From assembly GCF_020564625.1 (NCBI RefSeq), contig NZ_JAJBZT010000003.1, forward strand, positions 124,001 through 188,000: DNA of 64,000 nucleotides, in the 5' to 3' direction. Made by a program: the position numbers and the translations under genes. The stretch's first letter is position 1, and every line of letters starts with the position of its first letter. This DNA is from Leeia speluncae (GTDB lineage: Bacteria; Pseudomonadota; Gammaproteobacteria; Burkholderiales; Leeiaceae). The notes below the pieces were generated by a model. That model had not been told where the DNA came from. It worked only from the letters and a program-made list of their open reading frames with translations, and searched no databases. Below, piece after piece: positions 9,630-20,703 of the stretch.

Positions 9630-10562
9630 TTATGGTGTTGCGTGTTCTACTTCGGTCTTTTTAGGCTTTACAAAATCTTCGCGCTTTACGCCAAACATCA
9701 ACAATAATGGCGATGCCACTAGCACTGAAGAGTAGATACCAAACAAAATACCGATAGTTAGCGCAAGTGCGAAGTTATGCAACACTTCCCCACCTAAGAA
9801 CAGCATTGAAGTTACCATTAATTGAGTAGACAAGTGAGTCATGATGGTACGACTCATCGTTGAGGTAATCGCGTTATCGATAATTTCTGTAACGGATTTA
9901 TTTCTCGCCTTGCGGAAGTTTTCACGAATACGGTCAAACACCACCACGGATTCGTTCACAGAGTAACCCAGCACCGCCAGCACAGCTGCCAATACCGTTA
10001 GGTTGAATTCCCACTGGAAGAACGCAAAACAACCCAAGATAATTATCACGTCGTGCATGTTGGCAATAATGGCTGAAACCGCAAACTTCCACTCAAAGCG
10101 CATCGCTAAATAAGCAATAATGCCAGCACATACCAAGCCAATCGCAATCAAACCACTGCTAACCAACTCTTGCCCAACCTGAGGGCCGACAAACTCCACT
10201 CGTTTTAAGGTTGCGCTCTGGTCTTTTACCTTCAATAGGCTAATGACCTGTTCACTTTGTTTTGCAGCATTCGCACTTTTTGACAGCGGTAAACGGATCA
10301 TGACATCTTTAGATGTCCCGAAAGTTTGTACAGCCACTTCAGAGTAGCCTAGCTTTTGCACATCCTCACGAATCACATTTAGGTTAGGCGCTTTAGCATA
10401 TTGAACTTCTAGTACCGTACCACCCGTAAAGTCCACACCAAAGTGTAGACCCCGAGTCACCAGAAAAAATACGGCTAGAACAAACGTCACCATCGAAATA
10501 AATGTGGTGAGTTTGCCATAACTCATAAAAGGTATATCTTTTTTGGGATGGAAGATTTCCAT
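9630..10562 (-). CDS. secF: Protein translocase subunit SecF
   Basis: Inner-membrane subunit of the SecDF complex, which uses the proton gradient to pull secreted proteins through SecYEG. 310 residues with six membrane helices expected. The hallmark GVDFTGGTVLEVQ follows TM1 near residue 47, and the C-terminal membrane core carries LGYSVNESVVVFDRIREN. It is the last gene of yajC-secD-secF, with 57 bases to secD that contain a hairpin. Confidence 0.97.
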   Translation of the reverse strand: MEIFHPKKDIPFMSYGKLTTFISMVTFVLAVFFLVTRGLHFGVDFTGGTVLEVQYAKAPNLNVIREDVQKLGYSEVAVQTFGTSKDVMIRLPLSKSANAAKQSEQVISLLKVKDQSATLKRVEFVGPQVGQELVSSGLIAIGLVCAGIIAYLAMRFEWKFAVSAIIANMHDVIIILGCFAFFQWEFNLTVLAAVLAVLGYSVNESVVVFDRIRENFRKARNKSVTEIIDNAITSTMSRTIMTHLSTQLMVTSMLFLGGEVLHNFALALTIGILFGIYSSVLVASPLLLMFGVKREDFVKPKKTEVEHATP

Positions 10563-10580
10563 TTCATTTCCCTTTCAATC

Positions 10581-10603
10581 GGCCTGCCTAAAAACAGCAG
10601 GCC
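10581..10603. repeat. Hairpin in the secD-secF junction
   Basis: GGCCTGC and GCAGGCC form a perfect seven-base stem with a nine-base loop between the secD stop and the secF ribosome-binding region. There is no T run after it on the minus strand, so an mRNA processing or stability role is more likely than termination. Confidence 0.6.
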
Positions 10604-10619
10604 AAAGCACATTTAATGA

Positions 10620-12458
10620 TTAGATGGATAGCGTCTTCAGCTTCTTGCGGCCACCGTAAACCAAGTTTACCAAGCCACGAGAGACAAGTACCGCACTAAA
10701 CATCGAGGTCAAAATACCTAGACAATGCACCACCGCAAAGCCTCTAACGGGTCCGGTACCAAAGATCATTAGCATCAAACCAACAATCAAGGTCGTTACG
10801 TTAGAGTCGATAATCGTTGCCCAAGCATGCTTATAGCCTTCACTAATCGCGACCTGAGGAGAGTTACCGGCCTTAATCTCTTCACGAATACGTTCGTTAA
10901 TCAGCACGTTAGAGTCAATCGCCATACCCAGCGCCAGCGCCATTGCGGCAATACCAGGCAGGGTCAAGGTTGCTTGCAACATCGACAATACGGCGACCAG
11001 TAACAACACGTTTACAGCAAGTGACACCACAGAAATCACGCCAAATACACGGTAGTAGAACAGCATCAACAATGCCACCAAGGCAAAGCCAACCCATGTA
11101 GAGTGAAAACCTCTGGCAATATTTTCTTTACCTAATGATGGGCCAATCGTTCTTTCTTCTACGATGTGCATTGGCGCAGCCAATGAACCAGAGCGGAGTA
11201 GCAAGGCGACATCAGAAGCTTCTTTTGAAGACATTGCACCAGAGATTTGTACCTGACCACCACCAATTTCTTCGTTAATGTTTGGCGCGGTAATCACTTC
11301 TGCACGGCCACGATCAATCAAGACCATTGCCATCTTCTTACCAACGTTTTCACGAGTAAGTTGCTTGAAGATATCCGCACCAACAGAGTCTAGCTTAATG
11401 GAAACGGCAGGCTGATTAGAGCGCTGATCAAATGAAGGGTCGGCTTTTTCGATGTTATTACCGGTTAGCTCAACATCACCTTTCAGCAATAGCTTTTTAA
11501 ATGGGTTGTAAGCCTCATTATCATCTACTAGCACGGTATTTGGAGGCAGATCACCCTTTAGCGCAGCTTCCATCACGTCTGGGCTACGCCAATCTGCAAC
11601 CACCATACGCAATTCTAGTGCAGCAGTACGACCGATTAAGTCTTTTGCTTTTGCGGTATCTTGCACACCAGGCAACTGAACAACGATACGATCGGCGCCT
11701 TGCTGTTGAATAATAGGTTCAGACACACCTAGTTCATTCACACGATTACGTAGCGTTGCGATGTTTTGATCAACCGCCGCTTTACGAACAGCGGTTAACT
11801 CTTCGTTAGATAGTTTGGCCACAATTTTAAAATCAGATCCGTCATTCACTTTCGTGAGACCGATACCAGTCATTTTTGATTTTAAAATTGGGAAAGCAGC
11901 TTCTACTGCATCTGCGTCACGGAAGCTAACGGTTGCTGTATCAGCATCTTTAATAATACGCACATAACGGATCTTGCGATCTTTCAACGTCATGCGCATA
12001 TCTCTAGCATGCCCTTCCATTGTTTTTTCAATGGCCGCTTGCATATCGAGTTCAAGCATGAAGTGAACACCACCACGCAAGTCCAATCCAAGGAACATTG
12101 GGTGAGCACCAATACTTCTTAAGAAGTTTGGTGTATTTGGCACTAAGTTCAACGCAGCAACATAACTTTCGCCAAACGCAGCTTGTAATGCATCTTTTGC
12201 TTTTAGCTGGGTTTCGGTATCAGCAAAACGAACTTTCGCACCATTCGTTTCTAGCTCGACCGCGTCATAAGGCAAGTGAGCAGCTTTTAACGTTTGCTCC
12301 ACTTTGGCCATCATGGCGGCATCGACTGTGGCGGTTGCTTTTAGCGGAGAGACTTGTACAGCAGGTGCTTCACCAAATAGGTTTGGCAATGAATACAAGA
12401 GACCGACCACTAAGACGAGGCCGATCATTAAGTTTTTCCATAGCGGGAAACGGTTCAT
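10620..12458 (-). CDS. secD: Protein translocase subunit SecD
   Basis: Partner of SecF in proton-driven late protein translocation. About 612 residues from ATG 12458. I chose this start because MNRFPLWKNLMIGLVL resembles other SecD N-termini and GGAAAA lies seven bases upstream; the frame extends to a TTG at 12470. GLDLRGGVHFMLELDM marks the start of the large periplasmic region, and the C-terminal membrane core contains MALALGMAIDSNVLINERIREE. It lies downstream of yajC, with a terminator-like hairpin just before its ribosome-binding site. Confidence 0.97.
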   Translation of the reverse strand: MNRFPLWKNLMIGLVLVVGLLYSLPNLFGEAPAVQVSPLKATATVDAAMMAKVEQTLKAAHLPYDAVELETNGAKVRFADTETQLKAKDALQAAFGESYVAALNLVPNTPNFLRSIGAHPMFLGLDLRGGVHFMLELDMQAAIEKTMEGHARDMRMTLKDRKIRYVRIIKDADTATVSFRDADAVEAAFPILKSKMTGIGLTKVNDGSDFKIVAKLSNEELTAVRKAAVDQNIATLRNRVNELGVSEPIIQQQGADRIVVQLPGVQDTAKAKDLIGRTAALELRMVVADWRSPDVMEAALKGDLPPNTVLVDDNEAYNPFKKLLLKGDVELTGNNIEKADPSFDQRSNQPAVSIKLDSVGADIFKQLTRENVGKKMAMVLIDRGRAEVITAPNINEEIGGGQVQISGAMSSKEASDVALLLRSGSLAAPMHIVEERTIGPSLGKENIARGFHSTWVGFALVALLMLFYYRVFGVISVVSLAVNVLLLVAVLSMLQATLTLPGIAAMALALGMAIDSNVLINERIREEIKAGNSPQVAISEGYKHAWATIIDSNVTTLIVGLMLMIFGTGPVRGFAVVHCLGILTSMFSAVLVSRGLVNLVYGGRKKLKTLSI

Positions 12459-12474
12459 AGCGTTTTCCAATAAA

Positions 12475-12498
12475 ACCGGGAGCGTTTTGGCTCCCGGT
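12475..12498 (-). promoter_or_regulatory. Attenuator-like hairpin between yajC and secD
   Basis: The perfect nine-base stem ACCGGGAGC/GCTCCCGGT with a six-base loop is followed on the minus strand by TTTTATTGG and then the secD start. It has the form of an intrinsic terminator inside an operon, which suggests partial termination or transcript-end protection that sets the YajC to SecDF ratio. Confidence 0.65.
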
Positions 12499-12534
12499 TA
12501 GTTACGAAACATATCAATTTATCTGGAAGCTTAC

Positions 12535-12858
12535 TTAAGCAACAGACTTGATAGTCCCTTTTTCTAATTTCGCAGCGATTGCAGAACGTTGGATAACCAC
12601 TTCTGTATTTGCAGCGATTTCAACCGTTACATATTGCTCAGAAACCTTCACCAACTTGCCAGCAATACCACCATTAGTAATGACTTCGTCACCCTTTTGG
12701 ATAGCAGACAACATTGCGCGGTGTTCTTTAGCTTTTTTCTGTTGTGGACGAATCAAAATGAAGTAGAAAGCAGCAAAAATCACAATCATTGGCAAGAACT
12801 GCATAATGCCACCTGCACCAGCAGGGCCTGACGCTGCAAAAGCTGGACTAATCCACAT
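12535..12858 (-). CDS. yajC: Preprotein translocase accessory subunit YajC
   Basis: Single-pass inner-membrane protein of 107 residues associated with SecDF-YidC. One membrane helix (about 18-37, MQFLPMIVIFAAFYFILIRP) is followed by the family signature RPQQKKAKEHRAMLSAIQKG and a small cytosolic domain. First gene of yajC-secD-secF. In many proteobacteria tgt lies directly upstream; here two other genes intervene. Confidence 0.96.
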   Translation of the reverse strand: MWISPAFAASGPAGAGGIMQFLPMIVIFAAFYFILIRPQQKKAKEHRAMLSAIQKGDEVITNGGIAGKLVKVSEQYVTVEIAANTEVVIQRSAIAAKLEKGTIKSVA

Positions 12859-13027
12859 AGTTATTTCCCTTAATATTTAACGCTAATCATCACGATTATT
12901 TGCTTTTGTTAATCATGATCAGATAAAAACAATCGGACATTCTAACGGGTTGGCAGGATGAATGCCAACCTTCTCATATCAGATTGCAAACCCTAAGGTG
13001 CTAAAGCCATCAGAAAGTTCCTTTTTT

Positions 13028-15031
13028 TCAAGAGGAATCTTTTTGCATGCTTGCAGATGCAGCCTCTTCTTTAGGAGGGATGAAAAAGCTTGATGGCTTG
13101 GATTTAAATGCGGCCAACAACGCTTTTATCAACTGCCGATCTTCAGAAAGTGCGACACGACGTGATCGCATCGCTACCGAAAGAGCAATGCTAAAACTGA
13201 CAAACAAGTTCACCATTCCGACTAATAAAAACCCTGCAAAGGTTAGCAACGCATAGTGCCAAGTGACTTGCCAATCCATAGAGGCCATCGCAAATCCCCA
13301 GTTAGCACTTGAAAATGCGATGTGCCGGATATCGATTGGTAAGCCAATAAATAAGCCGATAACCCCGATTGTTCCTAGCATGCATCCAAAAAAGAAATTA
13401 CCGGTGAGCGCACCTAAATTCTGGCCAATATAATCGGCCATTTTATTAAGACGTCTTCGACCTAAAATACTTTGCAAGCCAGGCAGCGCTTTTAGACGTT
13501 CGGGAATATGGTTATAGCTTGCTTTGTTATCGTAGTAGCCAGAGATTAAACCAGACAAAAAGAGGCATACGCCAGCAATAGCGGCATGAAATAATGCCAA
13601 ACTATGGATTGGATCTAGATCAGCCAGTAAATGCTTTGCTTTTTCTGCATTTGCTAATGGATGTCCAAATAAAGATTGCGTTGCCATCGCAATTAAAATG
13701 GCCAACGGCAAGGCAAATAAAATATTACCGGCGATCGCAATCCACTGGGTTCTAGCAACTTTGGTACATAAATCTACGAGTCCATCTAAGCGCTGCTTTT
13801 TACTTTTAGAGTGGCTATCCATGTTAGCGGCAATCATATTTGCCGTCATCGCGGGCTGTTTGGTCGCAACCGTAAAGTGCAAAATATGGATTAGCATGAA
13901 GCCTAGACCGTAATTCAAGCTATACAGTACTGCAAATCCAAGTGGAGATAGGTCCATTTTGCTAATTAGAATTTTTAGCAAGGCCATCCACGCAATGACA
14001 AAGCCAGCGCCCATCGCTGACTTCAACATGGATTTCCATTCTGCACGGTTATTTGCCGCATAGTGTTCGCCAGTACGCCCAGCATGCTCGGTCACCTGCA
14101 GTGACAACAGTGCAGTATTGGAGCCAAATAGTTCTTTAATGCTGTAACGCTTTGCCTCATTACGAACAACAGCTAATGCAAAATCGCCCACTTGCGCTGG
14201 AGAAGCCCCTTCTAGCAAGGCAAGCAATTCTTTTAATCGAGAGATACTTAAACCAAGTTTTAATAATAAGCGTGTCAAACTAATACTCACGCCATTTATC
14301 TGTGCATTTTTTCTGACTTTACCAATAATAGATTCGCATTGAGATAACAAAACTTCAATGTGGAGCTGATCACCTCGAAGTCCCTCGTCTAATGATGCAT
14401 CCAAATGCTTGAATTTGTTCAGAAAAGAAACGACTTCGACATTTTGCTGGATAAATGGAGAGTCATATTTTTCTAAATCAGCGACATTACGAATCAACTC
14501 TGGTTCTAAGCCAATTGCACTGACGCGATAGGAGAGTACCTGGATTGCACTAACAATTTCTGATCGCAGATAATTGGTAATCTCTGCTTTCGTCTCTGCG
14601 TTTGGAACCAATAGAGAAAAGAGACGACGCCAAATGGAGGGCGAAATGGCTGACAACCATTCTTCATCCTCTTCGTCCGAGAAAAAAATGCCGAGCTGAT
14701 CAATCATACTTTCTGAGCGGATGATTGGTGGCAAAAAGTGAAATACCAAACGTTCCCAGAAGGCGGCTGCAAAACCTTTGCTATCCGGTATACCGGAGTC
14801 GGAAAATAGTTGTTGCCAGCGATACGTTAACAACATCTTTTTCACAAAAGAAGACAATGCCAGCTGATACTCAGGTCGCCTCTCTAGCAGATCAACTAGC
14901 GCAATCATATTCAGATTTGCATCACTGATCTCTTGCTTTTTGTTTGGTCGAATACAGTTGATTAACTGCATTAGCCATCTTTCATCACAAGCATCAGGGC
15001 GAAGTAGCAGTTTATTTAGTAAGAGTTCCAA
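13028..15031 (-). CDS. Gcr-like integral membrane protein annotated as 'site-specific recombinase'
   Basis: Protein of 667 residues resembling the SpecificRecomb family (Gcr of Neisseria gonorrhoeae). The N-terminal half is soluble and helical. The C-terminal half (about 340-640) has six or more strong hydrophobic segments, and the region YNHIPERLKALPGLQSILG followed by LNKMADYIGQNLGALTGNFF is the most recognisable family part. No tyrosine- or serine-recombinase catalytic motif is visible, so the family name looks doubtful and a membrane role seems more likely. The start is a TTG preceded by AAAGGA. It sits between the M16 peptidase and yajC genes, all on the minus strand. Confidence 0.75.
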   Translation of the reverse strand: MELLLNKLLLRPDACDERWLMQLINCIRPNKKQEISDANLNMIALVDLLERRPEYQLALSSFVKKMLLTYRWQQLFSDSGIPDSKGFAAAFWERLVFHFLPPIIRSESMIDQLGIFFSDEEDEEWLSAISPSIWRRLFSLLVPNAETKAEITNYLRSEIVSAIQVLSYRVSAIGLEPELIRNVADLEKYDSPFIQQNVEVVSFLNKFKHLDASLDEGLRGDQLHIEVLLSQCESIIGKVRKNAQINGVSISLTRLLLKLGLSISRLKELLALLEGASPAQVGDFALAVVRNEAKRYSIKELFGSNTALLSLQVTEHAGRTGEHYAANNRAEWKSMLKSAMGAGFVIAWMALLKILISKMDLSPLGFAVLYSLNYGLGFMLIHILHFTVATKQPAMTANMIAANMDSHSKSKKQRLDGLVDLCTKVARTQWIAIAGNILFALPLAILIAMATQSLFGHPLANAEKAKHLLADLDPIHSLALFHAAIAGVCLFLSGLISGYYDNKASYNHIPERLKALPGLQSILGRRRLNKMADYIGQNLGALTGNFFFGCMLGTIGVIGLFIGLPIDIRHIAFSSANWGFAMASMDWQVTWHYALLTFAGFLLVGMVNLFVSFSIALSVAMRSRRVALSEDRQLIKALLAAFKSKPSSFFIPPKEEAASASMQKDSS

Positions 15032-15192
15032 ATTCCGTCCTTTCTGCCAAATACATCATTACAGTAATGGCGCATTGGCTTTCCTGCTCTTTGCAGCGCA
15101 ATACGTTGCAAAGATTACTTTCGGCAGCTTACTCCTGCCAAATGACATTCCCAAGAATGACAATTGCAATTTAATGGACGGTTAATTCTGCA

Positions 15193-17967
15193 TTAGGTTC
15201 CTGAGAACGGATTGACTTGTCCAATCGACATGGCCTTTTTATCAAACCAATGCTTGGCTTGCTGGTTCACTAAAGCACGATCTAATTGGCTTAATTCTTT
15301 CACCCTATCTCTAATGCTTTGCAAAGGTTCTCCACTACGGATATAGTTAACAAGCGTTCCCGCAATCACATGATCATCTTTTTCGGCATCCTCCCACACC
15401 CGCTGGCTATGCAAGATGGCTGACTTGAATTCCTCTTCATTCACCCCCTTAGCTTGCAGGTCTTCAAGGATGCGCTTCGTTTTATCTAAGGCTTGTGAAG
15501 CATTTGTGGATTGGCTCGAGAAGTCGATATCTAAACGAAACCCTTCTTGGCGGCGAATCTCTGCATCTACACCGATGCCATACACGAGCGCTGATTTTTG
15601 TCTTAACTCTGCCTCTAAGCGCTGCTGTAAAACATCTTCCAGTACTTGCGCAATCATCCGATTTTGTTGGTTGTAGGCCTCGGGCATTCGGATAAATAAC
15701 ATCGTCTGGCTTCTATCTTTTGCATCTAGCGCTTGAGCCTCTGCCGAATTATTTCGGATATCCACAAATGCGCCTTTAGGAGAAAGGCTAGCCAAGGTCA
15801 TCTTGTATTGATTAGCAGGAAGCGAGGCTACCCATTGGTTAAGTAGCGGGGTTAATTGACTTGGATTCACATCACCAACAATAACCATCTTCCAAGGCCC
15901 GGAAGCCGTAAAGTATTGGTTAGCTAATTGTTGTAACTCACCATCATTTACTTCATTAATTTGAGCGGGTGTCGCGGATTTTTTTCGATAATCGCCGGAC
16001 CAAATTTGATTGGCTAGCGATTCAATCAGCAAAGTTTCCGTCTTTTTATGGCTTTGAATCCAAGCTTTGACGGTATCTTGTTTCACCTCACTTAACATGA
16101 GCGGATCAATTCTTGGTTTGGTAAGCTGCAAATGCATGAGTGCGAATAGATCGGCTAAGTCTTCTGTACGAGCCTCACCACTAACCCCCTGCTCTCCCGC
16201 TCCCAACCAGTAAGAAGAAGAGATTAATTTACCAGCAGTCATTTTGCTTAATGCGGATAGCGAAAAGTCTCCTGCACCGCTTTGATTTAATACATCATCT
16301 AGCATCGATGCGGCGGTATACCGGTTAGGTGGTGCATTGTATAGCCCACCGGAAGAAAAGGTACTAACCACTACTTTACCTGGGGTGTTTTGTGTTTGTT
16401 TGAAATATACCTCAGCGCCATTCGATAACCGATAGCGCACGATATCGTTACCCAATACCGCTTGCGACAATACATTGCCTGGATTGACTGGTTGATCAGT
16501 TAACGCACCTAGTTTTTTCTCTGTCCAGACAGGTAACTTGGCCAACGTTGAAGAGTCATTGAATTGCGAAGCTTTTACCGAAGCAAGCGGCACCGAGCTA
16601 GGCAACATTACGGTGAGCATTTTTTCCTTGGTGTGCATCATGCCCTGAAATGCAGCATTGACTTCAGCCAGCCGATTTGTTTGGAACCATGTTTCGGTCA
16701 GTTTCAGCATTTCTGCAGGGCTAATCGAGACATTCCGTTGCAAGACATCATGCAAGAGTGAAGAAGCCAACTCTTCAGAGGTATTTGCATGTGATTCGGC
16801 GGCCATCTGACGCATTTGATTCAGCATATTGAGTCTAACGTCTTGGTATTCCTCCTCCGTAAAGCCTTGCTCTGAAGCACGAACGACTTCTTGCTGCACG
16901 CGTTGCCATGCAGGCATTAGCTTCCCGGTTCTAGGCACAAATAAGAAGGCGGTATTGTCTCGTCTATCGACCATTTCATTTGTCATCACACCCGACTTAC
17001 TGATTGGATAATCAGGTTGCTCTGATTGAATGTCCAATCGTCTAGCAAATAAGGATTGCGCCATTTGTACAGCCAAACCGCTATAAATACTTTCCTCTGT
17101 ATTAACTGGTTGTACAGTTGCGGGAATCACCCACTTAATGAGCGGGTCTTGCAAACTATCGTGATTCATCACGAGGGTTGCAGGAAGCTTTTGTAATGTT
17201 AATGGCGGAACCACAGGGGATTTTGGTGGCGTACTTGGCGGAATATCTTTAAATGCTTCTTCTAGCATTTGCTTTAATTGACTTGGGTTGATATCCCCAA
17301 CCGCAATTACTGTTGCACGCTCTGGTCGATACTCGCGGCGATAAAAGTCGTTTAGCTGCTGAATATTAGCTTGGCGAACGAGTGCCATCTCACCAATCGG
17401 AGAGCGATCTACATATCGGCTACCGGCATAGAGCACATCATCGGCTGGCTTAATTTGCGCACGGGGATGCTCGCTCATCCGCCATTCTTCAGTAATAACT
17501 CTGGATTCTTTTTGTGCATCTGCTGCTCTAAACGTAATCCCCCCCACCCAGTCGGCAAGTAATACGGTTGCTTTCTTTAACTTTGCCTCGTCGTCTGTTG
17601 GCACGGGCAGCATATACACCGTTTCATTAAAACTGGTGTAGGCGTTCGAATCTGGTCCAATACGCATCCCTAATGATTCGATAAATTGCCCAACCGTTTC
17701 ATTCTGGAAATGTTTCGTGTGCTGAAAAGCCATATGTTCAACAAAGTGAGCGTAGCCTTTTTGGGCATCGGTTTCGCCTGTTGAGCCCGCTTCCATAATT
17801 AAGCGTAACTCCACCTTTTTAGCGGGTTGTGCATTGGGTTGAATCAGGTATTTCACGCCGTTGGGTAGCGTACCTTGTAAGATTTCTGCATTAGGAGGTA
17901 ATGGAGCTGCAATTAGTGGAAAAGCCGAACCAAGTAATAGAAAGGAAACCAAGCGCTTTAACAACAC
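15193..17967 (-). CDS. M16 family zinc metallopeptidase (pitrilysin/PqqL-like)
   Basis: Exported protease of 924 residues. A signal peptide covers about residues 1-21. The inverted zinc motif HxxEH is at 74-78 (HFVEH), with the downstream acidic ligand region ESRVITEEW about 75 residues later. Two M16 catalytic/C-terminal module pairs fit the length, as in PqqL-type enzymes. Start is GTG with AGGGGG upstream. Its substrate is unknown; periplasmic peptide degradation is the usual family role. It lies between tgt and the Gcr-like gene. Confidence 0.9.
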   Translation of the reverse strand: MLLKRLVSFLLLGSAFPLIAAPLPPNAEILQGTLPNGVKYLIQPNAQPAKKVELRLIMEAGSTGETDAQKGYAHFVEHMAFQHTKHFQNETVGQFIESLGMRIGPDSNAYTSFNETVYMLPVPTDDEAKLKKATVLLADWVGGITFRAADAQKESRVITEEWRMSEHPRAQIKPADDVLYAGSRYVDRSPIGEMALVRQANIQQLNDFYRREYRPERATVIAVGDINPSQLKQMLEEAFKDIPPSTPPKSPVVPPLTLQKLPATLVMNHDSLQDPLIKWVIPATVQPVNTEESIYSGLAVQMAQSLFARRLDIQSEQPDYPISKSGVMTNEMVDRRDNTAFLFVPRTGKLMPAWQRVQQEVVRASEQGFTEEEYQDVRLNMLNQMRQMAAESHANTSEELASSLLHDVLQRNVSISPAEMLKLTETWFQTNRLAEVNAAFQGMMHTKEKMLTVMLPSSVPLASVKASQFNDSSTLAKLPVWTEKKLGALTDQPVNPGNVLSQAVLGNDIVRYRLSNGAEVYFKQTQNTPGKVVVSTFSSGGLYNAPPNRYTAASMLDDVLNQSGAGDFSLSALSKMTAGKLISSSYWLGAGEQGVSGEARTEDLADLFALMHLQLTKPRIDPLMLSEVKQDTVKAWIQSHKKTETLLIESLANQIWSGDYRKKSATPAQINEVNDGELQQLANQYFTASGPWKMVIVGDVNPSQLTPLLNQWVASLPANQYKMTLASLSPKGAFVDIRNNSAEAQALDAKDRSQTMLFIRMPEAYNQQNRMIAQVLEDVLQQRLEAELRQKSALVYGIGVDAEIRRQEGFRLDIDFSSQSTNASQALDKTKRILEDLQAKGVNEEEFKSAILHSQRVWEDAEKDDHVIAGTLVNYIRSGEPLQSIRDRVKELSQLDRALVNQQAKHWFDKKAMSIGQVNPFSGT

Positions 17968-17992
17968 ACTACCCCCTGAGGTATAAACAGAG

Positions 17993-18014
17993 AGCCCCTG
18001 ACTAAGCAGGGGCT
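17993..18014 (-). terminator. Hairpin after tgt
   Basis: The perfect stem AGCCCCTG/CAGGGGCT with a six-base loop lies 43 bases past the tgt stop. The following minus-strand sequence (TCTCTGTTTAT) is only moderately T-rich, so it is a probable but weaker terminator. Confidence 0.55.
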
Positions 18015-18056
18015 ACACAGTGATGATGAACAGATAATGCTTTGATTGTACTTTGC

Positions 18057-19241
<1,185 letters not shown>

Positions 19242-19313
19242 TCAACGCGCGCATGATAGTCATGCGGCAAATAAAACTTATTTTACACCAAGTGATAAAA
19301 TTTGACCGGATGA

Positions 19314-20567
19314 TCAGCCATATCGGCGAGCAGCGTCAATCGCTAAACCAGCACCAATACTGCCAAACAAATCACCCTCTACATGGCGAGCGGCCGGCAA
19401 TACGGAAGCAATTTTTGCTCTTAAATGCGGTATGCCGCTAGAACCACCGGTGAAGAATACGGTGTCGATGTGAGCCGCATTTAACCCTGCTGTTTTTAGC
19501 ATGCCATCAACCGTCGCGGCGACGCGGTTTACTTCCGGATCAATGGCTTGAAAGAAGTCTGCTTGAGAGATCTCATGAGATAGATCTACTTCAGCAATAT
19601 CTAAATCAATCTCTGTTTGCAACTCGCTTGATAGCGTGATTTTTGCTGCTTCTACACGCATCGCCAGTTCATGCCCGGCTTTATCATCAATCAGCGTTAA
19701 GAGACGTTTAAATTTCACCGGCTCGGCCACATCTCTCATGACATCTTGCAACTCAGCCCACACCTTACGGGTATAAGCCAAGTTAATGGTGTGCCAAGTA
19801 GCCAGGTTGAAGTAATAGCTGGATGGGATTTCTGCATTACGATGCTTTAGGCCGGTTCGATAGCCAAGTAGTGGCATCACCGTTTCTAAGCTAAGTCGGC
19901 GATCAAAATCAGTTCCTCCAATATGCACCCCCGCATTACCTAAGATGTCATCTTTACGATCGACTAATTGGCGTCGATCAGGCGAAAGTCGGACGAGCGA
20001 GAAATCTGACGTACCCCCGCCAATATCCACGATCAGCACGAGCTCTTCAGAGGAAATTTGCTGTTCATAGTCAAACGCTGCGGCAATTGGCTCGAACTGA
20101 AAGCTAACCTCTTCAAATCCACAAGATTTGGCGATATCAGCCAAAGTATCTTCTGCGCGTTGATCGGCTTCCTGGTCATCATCGACAAAATGGACAGGAC
20201 GCCCCATCACCACCTGACGAAACTCATGCTGAGCAGCGGCTTCACCACGCACTTTCAGTTCGCCAATAAAGTAGCTGAGCAAATCTCTAAACCGAAGTGC
20301 TCGCCCCATGACTTCGGTCTGGCCATCAATTAGACTCGTGCCCAAAATACTCTTGAGCGATCGCATCAACCGGCCTTCGTACCCTGTTAGGTACTCGTTT
20401 AGTGCATCTCGGCCAAAATGGGAGGAGTTTTCTTCGGCATTAAAAAATACGACACTTGGAAGCGTTACTTTTCCATCTTCCAGCGGCAGCAAAATAGGCG
20501 CGTTCGGTCGTAACCAGCCGACTGTTGAATTAGAAGTGCCAAAATCAATGCCACAAGCGCGTGCCAT
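19314..20567 (-). CDS. yegD: Hsp70-family protein, YegD-like
   Basis: Actin-fold ATPase of 417 residues related to the Hsp70-like YegD group. The phosphate-binding loops are visible: CGIDFGTSNSTVGW near the N-terminus, LVIDIGGGTSDFSLV near 190 and VFFTGGSSGIPHLR near 375. It lacks the C-terminal substrate-binding domain of DnaK, so it is an ATPase domain alone, as is usual for this family. Function is not well defined. It stands alone, with tgt downstream and rlmJ divergent. Confidence 0.85.
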   Translation of the reverse strand: MARACGIDFGTSNSTVGWLRPNAPILLPLEDGKVTLPSVVFFNAEENSSHFGRDALNEYLTGYEGRLMRSLKSILGTSLIDGQTEVMGRALRFRDLLSYFIGELKVRGEAAAQHEFRQVVMGRPVHFVDDDQEADQRAEDTLADIAKSCGFEEVSFQFEPIAAAFDYEQQISSEELVLIVDIGGGTSDFSLVRLSPDRRQLVDRKDDILGNAGVHIGGTDFDRRLSLETVMPLLGYRTGLKHRNAEIPSSYYFNLATWHTINLAYTRKVWAELQDVMRDVAEPVKFKRLLTLIDDKAGHELAMRVEAAKITLSSELQTEIDLDIAEVDLSHEISQADFFQAIDPEVNRVAATVDGMLKTAGLNAAHIDTVFFTGGSSGIPHLRAKIASVLPAARHVEGDLFGSIGAGLAIDAARRYG

Positions 20568-20703
20568 CTAGGGTATCCATCTTTAAAAGGGGCTGCGTAG
20601 GTTAACAGAATTTTGCCGACTGTTGCGTTTTAACACATGCAAATTGGCAGAGAAACGACAGCTTACAGTACAATCTAACTTTACCCGCTAAAGCAAACGC
20701 AAC

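Noticed and set aside
12948-12970. GGTTGGC/GCCAACC stem between yajC and the Gcr-like gene as terminator
   Set aside because: No T run follows on the minus strand and the stem is short; too weak to call.
13028-15031. Reading the Gcr-like gene as part of a mobile element
   Set aside because: No integrase, transposase, att repeat or composition break is seen around it; it sits among housekeeping genes.
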